From positions 16,194 to 80,193 of the forward strand of contig WGOA01000006.1 in assembly GCA_016124275.1 (NCBI GenBank): 64,000 bases of DNA. Direction: 5' to 3'. The translations under genes were made by a program, and so were the position numbers. How positions within the stretch are numbered: the first letter of the stretch is position 1; each line of letters begins with the position of its first letter. This document shows, piece by piece, positions 49,849-59,101 of this stretch. The stretch is from Bacteroidota bacterium (GTDB lineage: Bacteria > Bacteroidota > Bacteroidia > Chitinophagales > BACL12). The notes under the pieces were generated by a model. The model was not told the origin of the DNA, ran no database searches, and saw only the letters and a list, made by a program, of their open reading frames with translations.

Positions 49849-50112
49849 AAGACTGGTGACCTCCGTGAAAATGTAAAAGAGCCCCGAATACTGGGACACA
49901 AGGTTCTAAAATACGGCGATACAATAAGAGCGAGCATACGGATAATAAATTGTTGTAAAATATTTATTCAAATCACTTAATGACAGTTTACTAAAACATC
50001 AAAATAAATTTGTATTAGATCATATCGATTATTCATTTACTTGATGTTGAATAGCGCAAAAGGATGAAAAAGCCCCAAGCGGGCAGTGGTAAAATCGTAA
50101 ATTTCGGCCCTC

Positions 50113-51621
50113 ATGAAGACCCATCATTTGCACCCCTCGCCCCTTTCGCTTGATCAACTGGCTGATTGGTTCCGCCCCGGAGCAGCCTTTCAATTGAGTG
50201 ACCAAAGCCGCCAGGCCATTGTTCGCTGCCGGGAATACCTGGAGGCAAAGCTGGCCAGCGGTCAGGACGTGATGTACGGGGTTAATACGGGATTTGGGGC
50301 GCTGTGCCACGTCACCATTTCGCCTGAAGAAACGGCCGAATTGCAGCTCAATCTGGTGCGCTCACACGCCGTTGGCGTCGGCAATCCGGTTCCGGACCCC
50401 CTTGTGCGCGGCATGTTGCTGCTCAAGGCGCGATCGCTGGCCTACGGACATTCGGGCGTGCGCCTGGAAACCGTGCAACGCCTGCTGGACATGGCGAACC
50501 AGGACCTGTTGCCGGTTATTCCCGAGCAGGGCTCGCTGGGCGCTTCCGGCGACTTGGCGCCGCTGGCGCATTTGAGCCTTCCGCTGATTGGTGAAGGCGA
50601 AGTGCGGTTTCGGGGCCAGCAAATGCCCGCCGCAGCGGCATTGGCGTCGCTGGGTTGGAAGCCGCTTGAACTGGGGGCGAAGGAGGGTCTGGCCCTGATC
50701 AACGGAACACAATTCATGTTGGCGTATAGCCTTTTTGGGCAGCGCAAGGCAGAACGCCTGGCTGCTTTGGCCGATCTGGTGGCCGCGCTGAGCTTTGAAG
50801 CCCGCGGCGGCCGGCTCGATGCGCTGGACGAAGGCATCCAGGCTTTGCGCGGCCATCCCGGCCATGCGCTGAGCGCTGGCCGCATCCTGCAATGGCTTTC
50901 CGGAAGTCCGGGCAGCGACATGCCCCGGCACCAGGTTCAGGACAATTATTCGTTTCGGTGCACGCCGCAGGTGCACGGCGCTTCGCTGGACGCGATGGAC
51001 CATACGCGGCAGGTGTTCACCCGCGAGCTGAATGCGGTAACCGATAACCCGCTCTTGTTCCCGGATCGCGATGCGGTCATTTCCGGGGGAAATTTTCACG
51101 GGCAACCCCTGGCGTTAGCGCTTGACTACCTGGCCATCGCCGTGGCCGAACTGGGCAGCATCGCGGAGCGGCGCACCTATCGGCTGCTCGCGGGCGAGGG
51201 AGCCCTTCCCCCGTTTTTGACCAAAGGCTCCGGCCTGCATTCCGGGCTTATGATTCCGCATTACACCGCCGCCGCGCTGGTGAGCCAAAACAAACAATTG
51301 TGCGTGCCCAGCTCGGTGGACAGCATTCCTTCCAGCAACGAGCAGGAAGATCACGTGAGCATGGGCGGCAACGGCGCCACCAAACTGCTGCGCGTGTTGG
51401 ACAACACGGAGATGGTGCTTTCCATAGCGTTTATGACGGCGGCACAGGCACTCGATTTGCAGCGGCCCGGTCTGCGCAGTTCCAATGCCATAGAAAATAT
51501 TATGTTATTGTACCGCAAGCGCGTGCCCATGCTGCAAGGCGATCGCTGGCTGCAACCGGACATGCTGGCCACGCGGGAGTTTTTGAGCGAGCTCCGCAGT
51601 TTAGATGGGGACGAAGCCTAA
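50113..51621 (+). CDS. hutH: Histidine ammonia-lyase
   Basis: YGVNTGFGAL; GSLGASGDLAPLAHLSLPLIGEGEV (MIO ASG); QDNYSFRCTPQVHGA. Confidence 0.95.
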   Translation: MKTHHLHPSPLSLDQLADWFRPGAAFQLSDQSRQAIVRCREYLEAKLASGQDVMYGVNTGFGALCHVTISPEETAELQLNLVRSHAVGVGNPVPDPLVRGMLLLKARSLAYGHSGVRLETVQRLLDMANQDLLPVIPEQGSLGASGDLAPLAHLSLPLIGEGEVRFRGQQMPAAAALASLGWKPLELGAKEGLALINGTQFMLAYSLFGQRKAERLAALADLVAALSFEARGGRLDALDEGIQALRGHPGHALSAGRILQWLSGSPGSDMPRHQVQDNYSFRCTPQVHGASLDAMDHTRQVFTRELNAVTDNPLLFPDRDAVISGGNFHGQPLALALDYLAIAVAELGSIAERRTYRLLAGEGALPPFLTKGSGLHSGLMIPHYTAAALVSQNKQLCVPSSVDSIPSSNEQEDHVSMGGNGATKLLRVLDNTEMVLSIAFMTAAQALDLQRPGLRSSNAIENIMLLYRKRVPMLQGDRWLQPDMLATREFLSELRSLDGDEA

Positions 51622-51624
51622 GGG

Positions 51625-52761
51625 TCAGGGCAGAATTTTGACCAACGCTTGCCAGGTCAGTTCGGCTGTTTTATCCCAACTGAAACGGGTTCGCTCCTGC
51701 CGTCCCTGGGCAACTAAGGCCGCGCGCAGTTCGGGTTCGCAGGCCAGTCGAAGCATACCTTCTGCTATGGAATCAACGCGGGTAGGGTCAACCAGCAATG
51801 CGGCTTTCCCGGCTACTTCGGGCATGGACGAACAGTTGCTCGTGAGCACCGGCACTTCGGCATAAAAGGCTTCCAAAATCGGGATGCCGAAACCCTCAAA
51901 CAGGCTCGGGTACAGCAGCGCGGTGGCTCCGCCCAAGGCAAGCCGCAACTGTTCCACTTCCAGATGGCCTACCCAGTGCACCCGATGGCGGTGCTTCATG
52001 GCATTCCACACACTTTTCACGGACCCGGTTTGCCAGGCCATGCGGCCGGCCACCACCAGCGCGTGCGTGGCATCCTGCCCGGCAAACTGGTCAAAGGCCT
52101 GCAGCAGCCGCACCAGGTTCTTGCGTGGATGAACGGACCCGACATAAATGAAAAAAGGTGCGCTGGCGGCGTAATGCGCGCGCGCAGCCGCGGCGGCTTC
52201 CGGCGGCAAGGGGCTGTACAGGGTATTCGCGCCGTTGTACACCACGCTGATTCGGGCGGGGTTCAGGTTGTAGCGGCGCGCTAAGTCATCGCGGGTAGCT
52301 TGCGAAACGGTGGCCAACGCCTCTGCCCTGCGCGCGTAACGCGGGCTGAAATGCCGGTAAAAGCGCAGCACCAGCGGGGGAACGTGGTTGCCGTAATGTT
52401 CAAAAGCCAGGTCGTGCACCACCATGAGCGTAGGCACCGGGCTGCGCAGCGAGCAATAGCCGTCAGGAGAAAAAAAAGCGTCGGCCTTGAGCCGCCGCAG
52501 CGCAGCGGGCAAGGCCCATTCGAACCACAGGTACCACAAAAAAGGATGCCGGGCCGGCGGCGAGACCACATGCCCACTGACGCGCGCGCCTTGCCGGTTC
52601 AGGGTTTGAATCAACGCGGGGTCGAAGGGGCGGTCAAAAAGGAACAGGAATTCGTGTTCCGGATGGTTCAGTGCCAGCCGCTGCGCGGTTTCGTAACTGT
52701 ACCACCCAATGCCTTCCAGCTTGCCGGGCAGCACAAATCGCATGTTGACCGCTATGCGCAC
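51625..52761 (-). CDS. Glycosyltransferase family 4 (GT-B)
   Basis: YVGSVHPRKNLVRLLQAF; LLYPSLFEGFGIPILEAF; probable GTG start VRIAVNMRFVLPGK. Confidence 0.88.
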   Translation of the reverse strand: MRIAVNMRFVLPGKLEGIGWYSYETAQRLALNHPEHEFLFLFDRPFDPALIQTLNRQGARVSGHVVSPPARHPFLWYLWFEWALPAALRRLKADAFFSPDGYCSLRSPVPTLMVVHDLAFEHYGNHVPPLVLRFYRHFSPRYARRAEALATVSQATRDDLARRYNLNPARISVVYNGANTLYSPLPPEAAAAARAHYAASAPFFIYVGSVHPRKNLVRLLQAFDQFAGQDATHALVVAGRMAWQTGSVKSVWNAMKHRHRVHWVGHLEVEQLRLALGGATALLYPSLFEGFGIPILEAFYAEVPVLTSNCSSMPEVAGKAALLVDPTRVDSIAEGMLRLACEPELRAALVAQGRQERTRFSWDKTAELTWQALVKILP

Positions 52762-52822
52762 TGGGCACAAACTTAAGAAATCGCCTCGCGGTGGGCGAAT
52801 CACTAAATTTGAGGCCCCCTTC

Positions 52823-54355
52823 ATGCCCCGACCGTTTTTGCATAATGTAGGTTTTCTGGTGCTGATCAACCTGTTGATCAAGCCCGTATTCATTTTTGGT
52901 ATTGATATGGCCGTGCAAAACCGGGTGGGCGCAGCGGCGTACGGCAACTACTTTGCGCTGTTCAATTTCGCGTTCCTGTTCAATGTGCTGCTGGATTTTG
53001 GCATCAACAATTTCAACCAGCGGCTGGTGGCCCGAGATCCCAAGCGGGTTGGGCTCTGGCTGCCCAATATTTTATGGGTCAAGGCCGCGCTGACGCTGGC
53101 TTATGTGGCAGCTGTTTTTGCGGTGGCCGCAGCGCTGGGTTTTGACGCGGCGCAACTGCGCCTGCTGGGTTGGATTGCGCTGGGGCGGGTGCTGGTGTCT
53201 TTCCACATGTATTTCCGCAGCAATGTGTCTGGCCTGCAGGCGTTCCGCACCGATGCGGTGCTGTCGGTCATGGACCGGCTGCTTACGATTTTGCTGGTGG
53301 GTGCGCTGTTGTACACGCCGTTGATGGGCCGGCCCTTTACCGTGCAGGATTTTGTGGTGGGAACGGCGATTGCGCTGGCAGCAACCGCGCTGGTCAGTTT
53401 TGGCGCGCTGCGCCGCCTGAGCGGGCCGCTGCGGCTGGCCGCCAACCAACGGCTGTTTCGGGTGGTGTTGAAACGCGCGTATCCCTTTGCGCTGTTAGGC
53501 GTGCTGATGACGCTCTACAACCGCGTGGACGGGGTCATGCTGGAGCGCATGCTCGGCGCGGATGGCGACCGGCAGGCCGGCATTTACGCGGCCGCGTACC
53601 GCTTGTTGGACGCGGGCACCATGTTCGCTTTTTTGCTGGCCGGAATTTTGTTGCCGCTGCTGGCGCGTATGCGCAAAAAGGGGCAGGACGTATGGCCCAT
53701 CGTGCGCACCAGCGCCCGGCTGTTGTTTGCCATTTCGGCCACGGCGGCGGGCATCGGCATCTTTTATGCACAACCGCTCATGCACACGCTCTACCGCGAT
53801 GCGGATCCCTACTGGGGCGCTACGTTTGCCCTGCTGATTGGCGGTTTTGTGTTCAACGCGCTGGTGTACGTGTACGGCTCGCTGCTCACGGCTGAGAGCA
53901 AGTTGCGCGGCCTGAATGCCATTGCGCTGGCCGGGGTGGCGCTCAACATTGGGCTGAACCTGATTCTGATTCCCCGCGATCAGGCGCGGGGGGCCGCCTT
54001 GGCAACGCTGGTCACGCAGGGGCTGGTGGCACTGGCGCACGCTGGCTACGCGGCGCGGGTTTTTACCTGGCGAAGGGCGATGCTGCGCGAAGCGGCGCGG
54101 ATGTTGGGCTTTGGTGCGGTGCTCGTGGGGGGGGGGCTGGCCATTCGGCTTGGGCTGGCGTTTCTTCCGGGCGAAGGGCCTGCGGCGGGCATGGCGGGCG
54201 CGGAACAGGCTTCCGGCTGGGCGGCCTATGGTTGGTTGGTCGGGGCGGGGGCGCTGGGCCTGATCGGTTTGGTTGCGGGGCTGGCTTTCCGGCTCTTGGA
54301 CCCGCGCGCGCTTTTGGAGGAGTACCGGCAGGGGGGTATGACCAAGGATACCTAA
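52823..54355 (+). CDS. Polysaccharide flippase (Wzx/MATE-like)
   Basis: Polytopic; GAAAYGNYFALFNFAFLFNVLLDFGINNF; internal ATG MPRPFLHNVGF. Confidence 0.85.
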   Translation: MPRPFLHNVGFLVLINLLIKPVFIFGIDMAVQNRVGAAAYGNYFALFNFAFLFNVLLDFGINNFNQRLVARDPKRVGLWLPNILWVKAALTLAYVAAVFAVAAALGFDAAQLRLLGWIALGRVLVSFHMYFRSNVSGLQAFRTDAVLSVMDRLLTILLVGALLYTPLMGRPFTVQDFVVGTAIALAATALVSFGALRRLSGPLRLAANQRLFRVVLKRAYPFALLGVLMTLYNRVDGVMLERMLGADGDRQAGIYAAAYRLLDAGTMFAFLLAGILLPLLARMRKKGQDVWPIVRTSARLLFAISATAAGIGIFYAQPLMHTLYRDADPYWGATFALLIGGFVFNALVYVYGSLLTAESKLRGLNAIALAGVALNIGLNLILIPRDQARGAALATLVTQGLVALAHAGYAARVFTWRRAMLREAARMLGFGAVLVGGGLAIRLGLAFLPGEGPAAGMAGAEQASGWAAYGWLVGAGALGLIGLVAGLAFRLLDPRALLEEYRQGGMTKDT

Positions 54356-54377
54356 CTTCGGGGCTAATTTTTTGTCC

Positions 54378-55292
54378 ATGACCGATTCTCAACCGGGGCC
54401 TGAACAGGCCCGGCCCGGCAATGACCTGCTGGAACTGATTCAAATTGCCTACCGGCGCCGCCGGTTCATTCTGGGGGTTACCGGCATTGCGGCTGTGGCG
54501 AGCGTACTCATTTCGCTCTTTTTGATGCCGAATTACTACAAGTCGTCCGTGACGTTTTACCCTTCGAACCCCACCATGACAGACCGCTCGGTCATGTTCG
54601 GGGAGTCGGTGAGCGACGTGCAGATCGATTATTTTGGCGGCAACTCGGACATTGACCGCATTCTGACGCTGGCCACCACCTCCGGCACGGTGGACTACAT
54701 CATCAACAAGTACAAGCTCTTTGACCAGTACGGCTACGATACCGCTTCGCGCGACGGCCGCTACAAGACCAAAGTCAAGTTTCTGAAGAACTACAACACG
54801 CGCAAAACGGTGTTGGGTGCGGTGGAAATTTCGGTCTGGGACCGCGACAAGAACCTGGCCGCCGAAATGGCTAACCACATTGCGCTGACCGTGGACGACA
54901 AAAACCGCGAAATGCTCAACAAGGAGCGGATCAGCATCATCAATAAACTGGCCGAGCGCACCGTGCAGAAGCAGCAGTTGGTGGATTCACTGTCGGTGGC
55001 GCTGGATGGCCTCACCGACGATTCGCGCCGGGTCATGCTGTTCACAGAACTGGAATACGCCATTGAAGACCTCAACGACACGCGCCGTTTGCACGAGCAA
55101 TACTCCACGTCAGTGAACCTGGGCGTGAGCACCATCAACATTACAGAGCCGGCTTATCCGGCTATTCGCAAAGACAAACCCAAGCGCTCGCTGGTTTGCC
55201 TCGGTTATACCGTAGGGGCTTTTTTGGCCGCACTCGTGCTGGTGGTTTTGGTGGAAAAGTATCGGCAACTCAAGCCGGTTTTGCGCGACTAA
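54378..55292 (+). CDS. Wzz/chain-length-determinant-like protein
   Basis: Two terminal TM segments flanking coiled coil; LIQIAYRRRRFILGVTGIAAVASVLISLFLMPNYYKSS. Confidence 0.8.
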   Translation: MTDSQPGPEQARPGNDLLELIQIAYRRRRFILGVTGIAAVASVLISLFLMPNYYKSSVTFYPSNPTMTDRSVMFGESVSDVQIDYFGGNSDIDRILTLATTSGTVDYIINKYKLFDQYGYDTASRDGRYKTKVKFLKNYNTRKTVLGAVEISVWDRDKNLAAEMANHIALTVDDKNREMLNKERISIINKLAERTVQKQQLVDSLSVALDGLTDDSRRVMLFTELEYAIEDLNDTRRLHEQYSTSVNLGVSTINITEPAYPAIRKDKPKRSLVCLGYTVGAFLAALVLVVLVEKYRQLKPVLRD

Positions 55293-55301
55293 CGGGCTCT
55301 C

Positions 55302-56765
55302 ATGGCTGGTACTACGCTTCCTGACCGCTCTGCCAACTCATTGGCCCTGCTGCTGCAGCGCTGGGGTGAGCAACGCGTGCTGCAAGCCGGAGCGGCGGTC
55401 ATTCTGGGCAGTACGTTGGCCTCCCTGTTGCTGGTGCAACCGGCCATTATGGCCCTTCCCCTGTTGCTGATCGGGCTGGCGCTGTGGGTTTACGATTTCC
55501 GGCCCTTCGCCTATCTGTTGTGGCTGGCCACGCCGCTGTCGCTGGAAATTGCGGTGGGCGACGCGCTGAGCACCGACCTGCCTACGGAGCCGCTGATGCT
55601 GGTGCTGGCAGGCGCTTTTTTGGTCTGGATAGTGCTTCGCCGCAAGCAGGTGCCCTGGGAGCGGTTTAAGCACCCGGTCACTACGGTCCTGGGTTTGCAT
55701 CTGGGCTGGCTGCTGGTGAGCACGCTTTTTTCGGTGGATCACCTGGTTTCGGCCAAATGGATGGCCGCAAAGCTGTGGTACGTGCTCGCGTTTTTCGGCA
55801 TAACAATTATTATGGTTCGAAAAGCCCGCGATTTCCGTGGCCTGTTTTGGTGCCTCTTTGTGCCGTCGCTGTTCACGGCCATCTGGACGCTGTCGCGGCA
55901 TGCAAGCCGAAATTTCAGTTTTGCGGACGTGAATTTCAGCATGGAGCCGTTCTTCCGCAATCACGTGAATTACGCGGTTTTTCTGGCGCTGGTCACGCCC
56001 TTTGTGTGGCTGGCGGTGAGCTGGTACCCGCGCTGGAGCTGGCCGCGCATGCTGCTGTTGCTTTCGCGCTGGGTTTTTCCGCTGGCCGTGTATTTCTCGT
56101 ACACGCGCTCGGCCTGGATCAGCCTGGTGGTGGGGCTGGTGGCCTACGTTTTGCTGCGCCAGAACCGTTTGCGCGAAGGGGCCCTCGTGGGCCTGCTGGT
56201 GTTGCTGGGCACTTGCGGCTGGCTCTTGCACAATAACCGCTACCTGGATTTTGCGCCCGATTTCTCTAAAACCATCTACCACGACGATTTTGCCGACCAC
56301 ATGGCGGCCACGGCCTCGTTGGAAGACGTGTCGAGCGCCGAGCGAATTTACCGCTGGGTGGCGGGCTGGTACATGTTCCTGGACAAGCCCGTAACCGGCT
56401 TTGGACCGGGCAATTTTTACCCGCATTACCAGAACTATACGGTGTCCAGTTTCTACACTTACATCAGCCGGAACGAAGAGCGCTCTACCGTGCACAACTA
56501 TTACCTGTTGACGCTGCTGGAAACGGGCCTGATCGGCTGCGTGTTGTTTTTTGTGCTGGTGTACACGGCGCTGTTCCGGGTGCAGCGGGCGTTCAACCGG
56601 GCGGTGGATCGGGAAACCCGGGGCTTGGCGCTGGCTGTGGGTGTATCGCTGGTCACTATTTTGGTGAACCTCTTTTTCAGCGATTTGGTGGAAGCCGATA
56701 AAATCGGCACGATGTTCTTTGCGCTGCTGGCGCTGGTAGTGGTGTTGGACCGCCAGCCTACTTAA
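55302..56765 (+). CDS. O-antigen ligase family protein
   Basis: Polytopic; FSYTRSAWISLVVGL; TGFGPGNFYPHYQNY...VHNYYLLTLLETGLIG. Confidence 0.85.
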   Translation: MAGTTLPDRSANSLALLLQRWGEQRVLQAGAAVILGSTLASLLLVQPAIMALPLLLIGLALWVYDFRPFAYLLWLATPLSLEIAVGDALSTDLPTEPLMLVLAGAFLVWIVLRRKQVPWERFKHPVTTVLGLHLGWLLVSTLFSVDHLVSAKWMAAKLWYVLAFFGITIIMVRKARDFRGLFWCLFVPSLFTAIWTLSRHASRNFSFADVNFSMEPFFRNHVNYAVFLALVTPFVWLAVSWYPRWSWPRMLLLLSRWVFPLAVYFSYTRSAWISLVVGLVAYVLLRQNRLREGALVGLLVLLGTCGWLLHNNRYLDFAPDFSKTIYHDDFADHMAATASLEDVSSAERIYRWVAGWYMFLDKPVTGFGPGNFYPHYQNYTVSSFYTYISRNEERSTVHNYYLLTLLETGLIGCVLFFVLVYTALFRVQRAFNRAVDRETRGLALAVGVSLVTILVNLFFSDLVEADKIGTMFFALLALVVVLDRQPT

Positions 56766-56824
56766 TGCGCATGGGTAAGCGGGCTGATGCGCATGCCCGG
56801 CCCCCCAGCCTACTTAATGCGCAT
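56753..56824. repeat. 20-bp direct repeat spanning convergent gene ends
   Basis: CCAGCCTACTTAATGCGCAT at 56753-56772 and 56805-56824. Confidence 0.9.
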
Positions 56825-58090
56825 TGTTAATATAGAAATATCATCAACATATTCCATCTCACCCTTGAACCGGTAGATTTCGTTCATGATGCCCCGCACC
56901 AATTGGTGCATGTCGGTATCGGGGTGGCGCTGAAGATAATGAATTATATGGTCAGTGGAATACGATAAGCCTTTTTCATTTTGCACGTCGGTGACGCCGT
57001 CCGTGTAGTTGATGATGACCGAGCCGGGAGGAACCTGAATGCTGCCGGTTTTAACGCTGGGCAGTTGGTCGAACATGCCCAGAATGGTGCAGCCTTCGGT
57101 GAGCAGAAGCGTTTCGCCACCGTGGTAAAGCATGGAAGGGTTGTGGCCGCAGTTGACGTACACCAGTTGCCGCGTGCTGTAATTGTAGCGGCCCAAAAAC
57201 ATGGTGATGAACTTTTCGCCGCGCGTAATGACCAAGATGTTTTCGTTCAATTGGCGCACGAAAGCCTTTAAATCCTGGCCGGAAGTCTTCATCAGTGCGC
57301 GCACATGCGCCTGGAAATTGGCCATCAGCAGCGCAGCGCCGGTGCCCTTTCCACTGATGTCTGCGATGCAAAACACCACCTCGTTGTTGCTCAGCTCAAT
57401 GAAATCGTAGTAATCGCCGCCGACGTTGCGGTGGGGTTGATAAACCGCCGCCATTTGGATGCGATCGTCATCAGGCAGGTGATCGGGAATGAGCATGCTC
57501 TGCACCTGGCTGGCCAGTTGCAACTCCTTTTTCATGCCCTCCTGCTCCAGTTGCCGCTTGAACAGCTTTTTGTTCTCGATGGCAACAACAGCGATGTTGG
57601 TAAAGGCCTGGATGAAGCGAATTTTCTCGTCCATGACCTCGTAGCTCTCCTTGTGCGGATAGCCCATCAACACATACGCCAGCGCCTGATCCTTGTGCCG
57701 CACCGGGAGCACCACGTCAAACTCCGCCAACGCCTCGGGGCGCTCCAGGCCATCCTCATCAAAACGCACCACATCCGTGTAAGGCGACAGCTCCTTTTCG
57801 ACATCAATGGCCCGCGCAGCCTCCGTGATTTTGCGCTCAAAGGCCAGGTTCCAGGTTTCGTCGTGCAGGAAAATGGCAATGTTCTTAACCCGCAAGTGCA
57901 CCAGCAACGTCAGGTCATAAATCTGCAGCAATTGCTGCTCCGACCGGTTGTCGTTGATGGCCCGCGTAATGTCCAGCAGGGCATCAATTTCCTGCTGCTT
58001 GACCCCCACTTGGGTAGTCAGCAATTCCATCAGGTTTTCGGCTCGGCCCTTAATCTGGGGCATGGGATAAGGCTTTAAAGCAAGGACCAA
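56810..58090 (-). CDS. GAF-domain PP2C/SpoIIE (RsbU-like) serine phosphatase
   Basis: NVGGDYYDFIEL; CIADISGKGTGAALLMA; YTDGVTDVQNEKG. Confidence 0.9.
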   Translation of the reverse strand: MVLALKPYPMPQIKGRAENLMELLTTQVGVKQQEIDALLDITRAINDNRSEQQLLQIYDLTLLVHLRVKNIAIFLHDETWNLAFERKITEAARAIDVEKELSPYTDVVRFDEDGLERPEALAEFDVVLPVRHKDQALAYVLMGYPHKESYEVMDEKIRFIQAFTNIAVVAIENKKLFKRQLEQEGMKKELQLASQVQSMLIPDHLPDDDRIQMAAVYQPHRNVGGDYYDFIELSNNEVVFCIADISGKGTGAALLMANFQAHVRALMKTSGQDLKAFVRQLNENILVITRGEKFITMFLGRYNYSTRQLVYVNCGHNPSMLYHGGETLLLTEGCTILGMFDQLPSVKTGSIQVPPGSVIINYTDGVTDVQNEKGLSYSTDHIIHYLQRHPDTDMHQLVRGIMNEIYRFKGEMEYVDDISILTMRIK

Positions 58091-58235
58091 GTCAACATCC
58101 GTTCGTCCCTTTTACCTCCGAAAGGTAGCTAAATCAGGGGAAGGGGTGAATACAAGGTGCGCAGGATGGAAACTTTTGCACATTTCGTTCTTCGCTGACC
58201 CTATTTCTGATAAGCAGCATACCCACCGAATAGCT

Positions 58236-58257
58236 TCACAAGAAACTTTTCTTGTGA
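58236..58257. promoter_or_regulatory. Perfect palindrome at the KilA-N gene start (candidate operator)
   Basis: TCACAAGAAA-CT-TTTCTTGTGA overlapping in-frame GTG at 58254. Confidence 0.55.
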
Positions 58258-59084
58258 GAACAGTACAAGTCATTAATATTGATAGTAAGAATATTAATAT
58301 AATTAAGGAAAATGAGGAAGACTATATCTGCCTCACCGACATGATTTCGGGGCCAGATGGTGCTGACTGCATACGCAACTGGATGCGCAATAGAAACACT
58401 GTAGAGTTTATCGGCTTGTGGGAAACCATACACAACCCCGATTTTAAAGGTGTCGAATTCGACACCTTTAGGCGACTTTCTGGGCTAAACAGTTTTAGCA
58501 TGACTCCGCGAAAATGGGTATCTGCTACGGGTGCAATTGGGATTCTCTCCAAAGCAGGTCGACATGGCGGAACTTATGCTCATCGAGACATAGCATTTGA
58601 GTTTGGGGGCTGGATAAGTCCAATGTTCAAATTGCTGTTAATTAAAGAGTTTCAAAGACTTAAACAGATTGAAAACAATCAACTTAATCTAGAATGGAAC
58701 GTCAAAAGAATTCTTACAAAAACAAATTATCACTTTCATACCGATGCAATAAAACAACACATTATTCCAAAAAAAGATTATCAAAGCAATACCAAGTGGC
58801 TCGTATACTCTGAAGAAGCTGACCTTCTGAACGTTGCAGTTTTTGGTTCAACGGCAAAAGATTGGCGCGATGCAAACAAAAAGCTAGCCAAGGATGGTCT
58901 TAACATACGTGACTTCGCAAGTGTCAACGAACTAGTTGTTCTCTCAAATATGGAAAATATAAACTCTGTATTTATAAGTCAAGATATTGAAAAATCAATC
59001 CGACTCAACAACCTTATCAAATTGGCTAAATACCAACTCAATGCTTTAGCCGGGAAGGATTTATTCAAATCACTAAAGAAGTAA
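58254..59084 (+). CDS. KilA-N domain-containing protein
   Basis: EDYICLTDMISGPDGADCIRNWMRNRNTVEFIGLWETIHNPDFKGVEFDTF...; FSMTPRKWVSATGAIGILSKAGRHGGTYAHRDIAFEFGGWISPMFKL. Confidence 0.85.
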   Translation: MRTVQVINIDSKNINIIKENEEDYICLTDMISGPDGADCIRNWMRNRNTVEFIGLWETIHNPDFKGVEFDTFRRLSGLNSFSMTPRKWVSATGAIGILSKAGRHGGTYAHRDIAFEFGGWISPMFKLLLIKEFQRLKQIENNQLNLEWNVKRILTKTNYHFHTDAIKQHIIPKKDYQSNTKWLVYSEEADLLNVAVFGSTAKDWRDANKKLAKDGLNIRDFASVNELVVLSNMENINSVFISQDIEKSIRLNNLIKLAKYQLNALAGKDLFKSLKK

Positions 59085-59101
59085 ATCACACGCGTCCCAA
59101 C

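Noticed and set aside
53495-54379. 294-aa minus-strand ORF
   Set aside because: Antisense to the flippase gene; Arg/Gln/His-rich.
55338-56495. 385-aa minus-strand ORF
   Set aside because: Antisense to the O-antigen ligase; Arg/Gln/His-rich composition.
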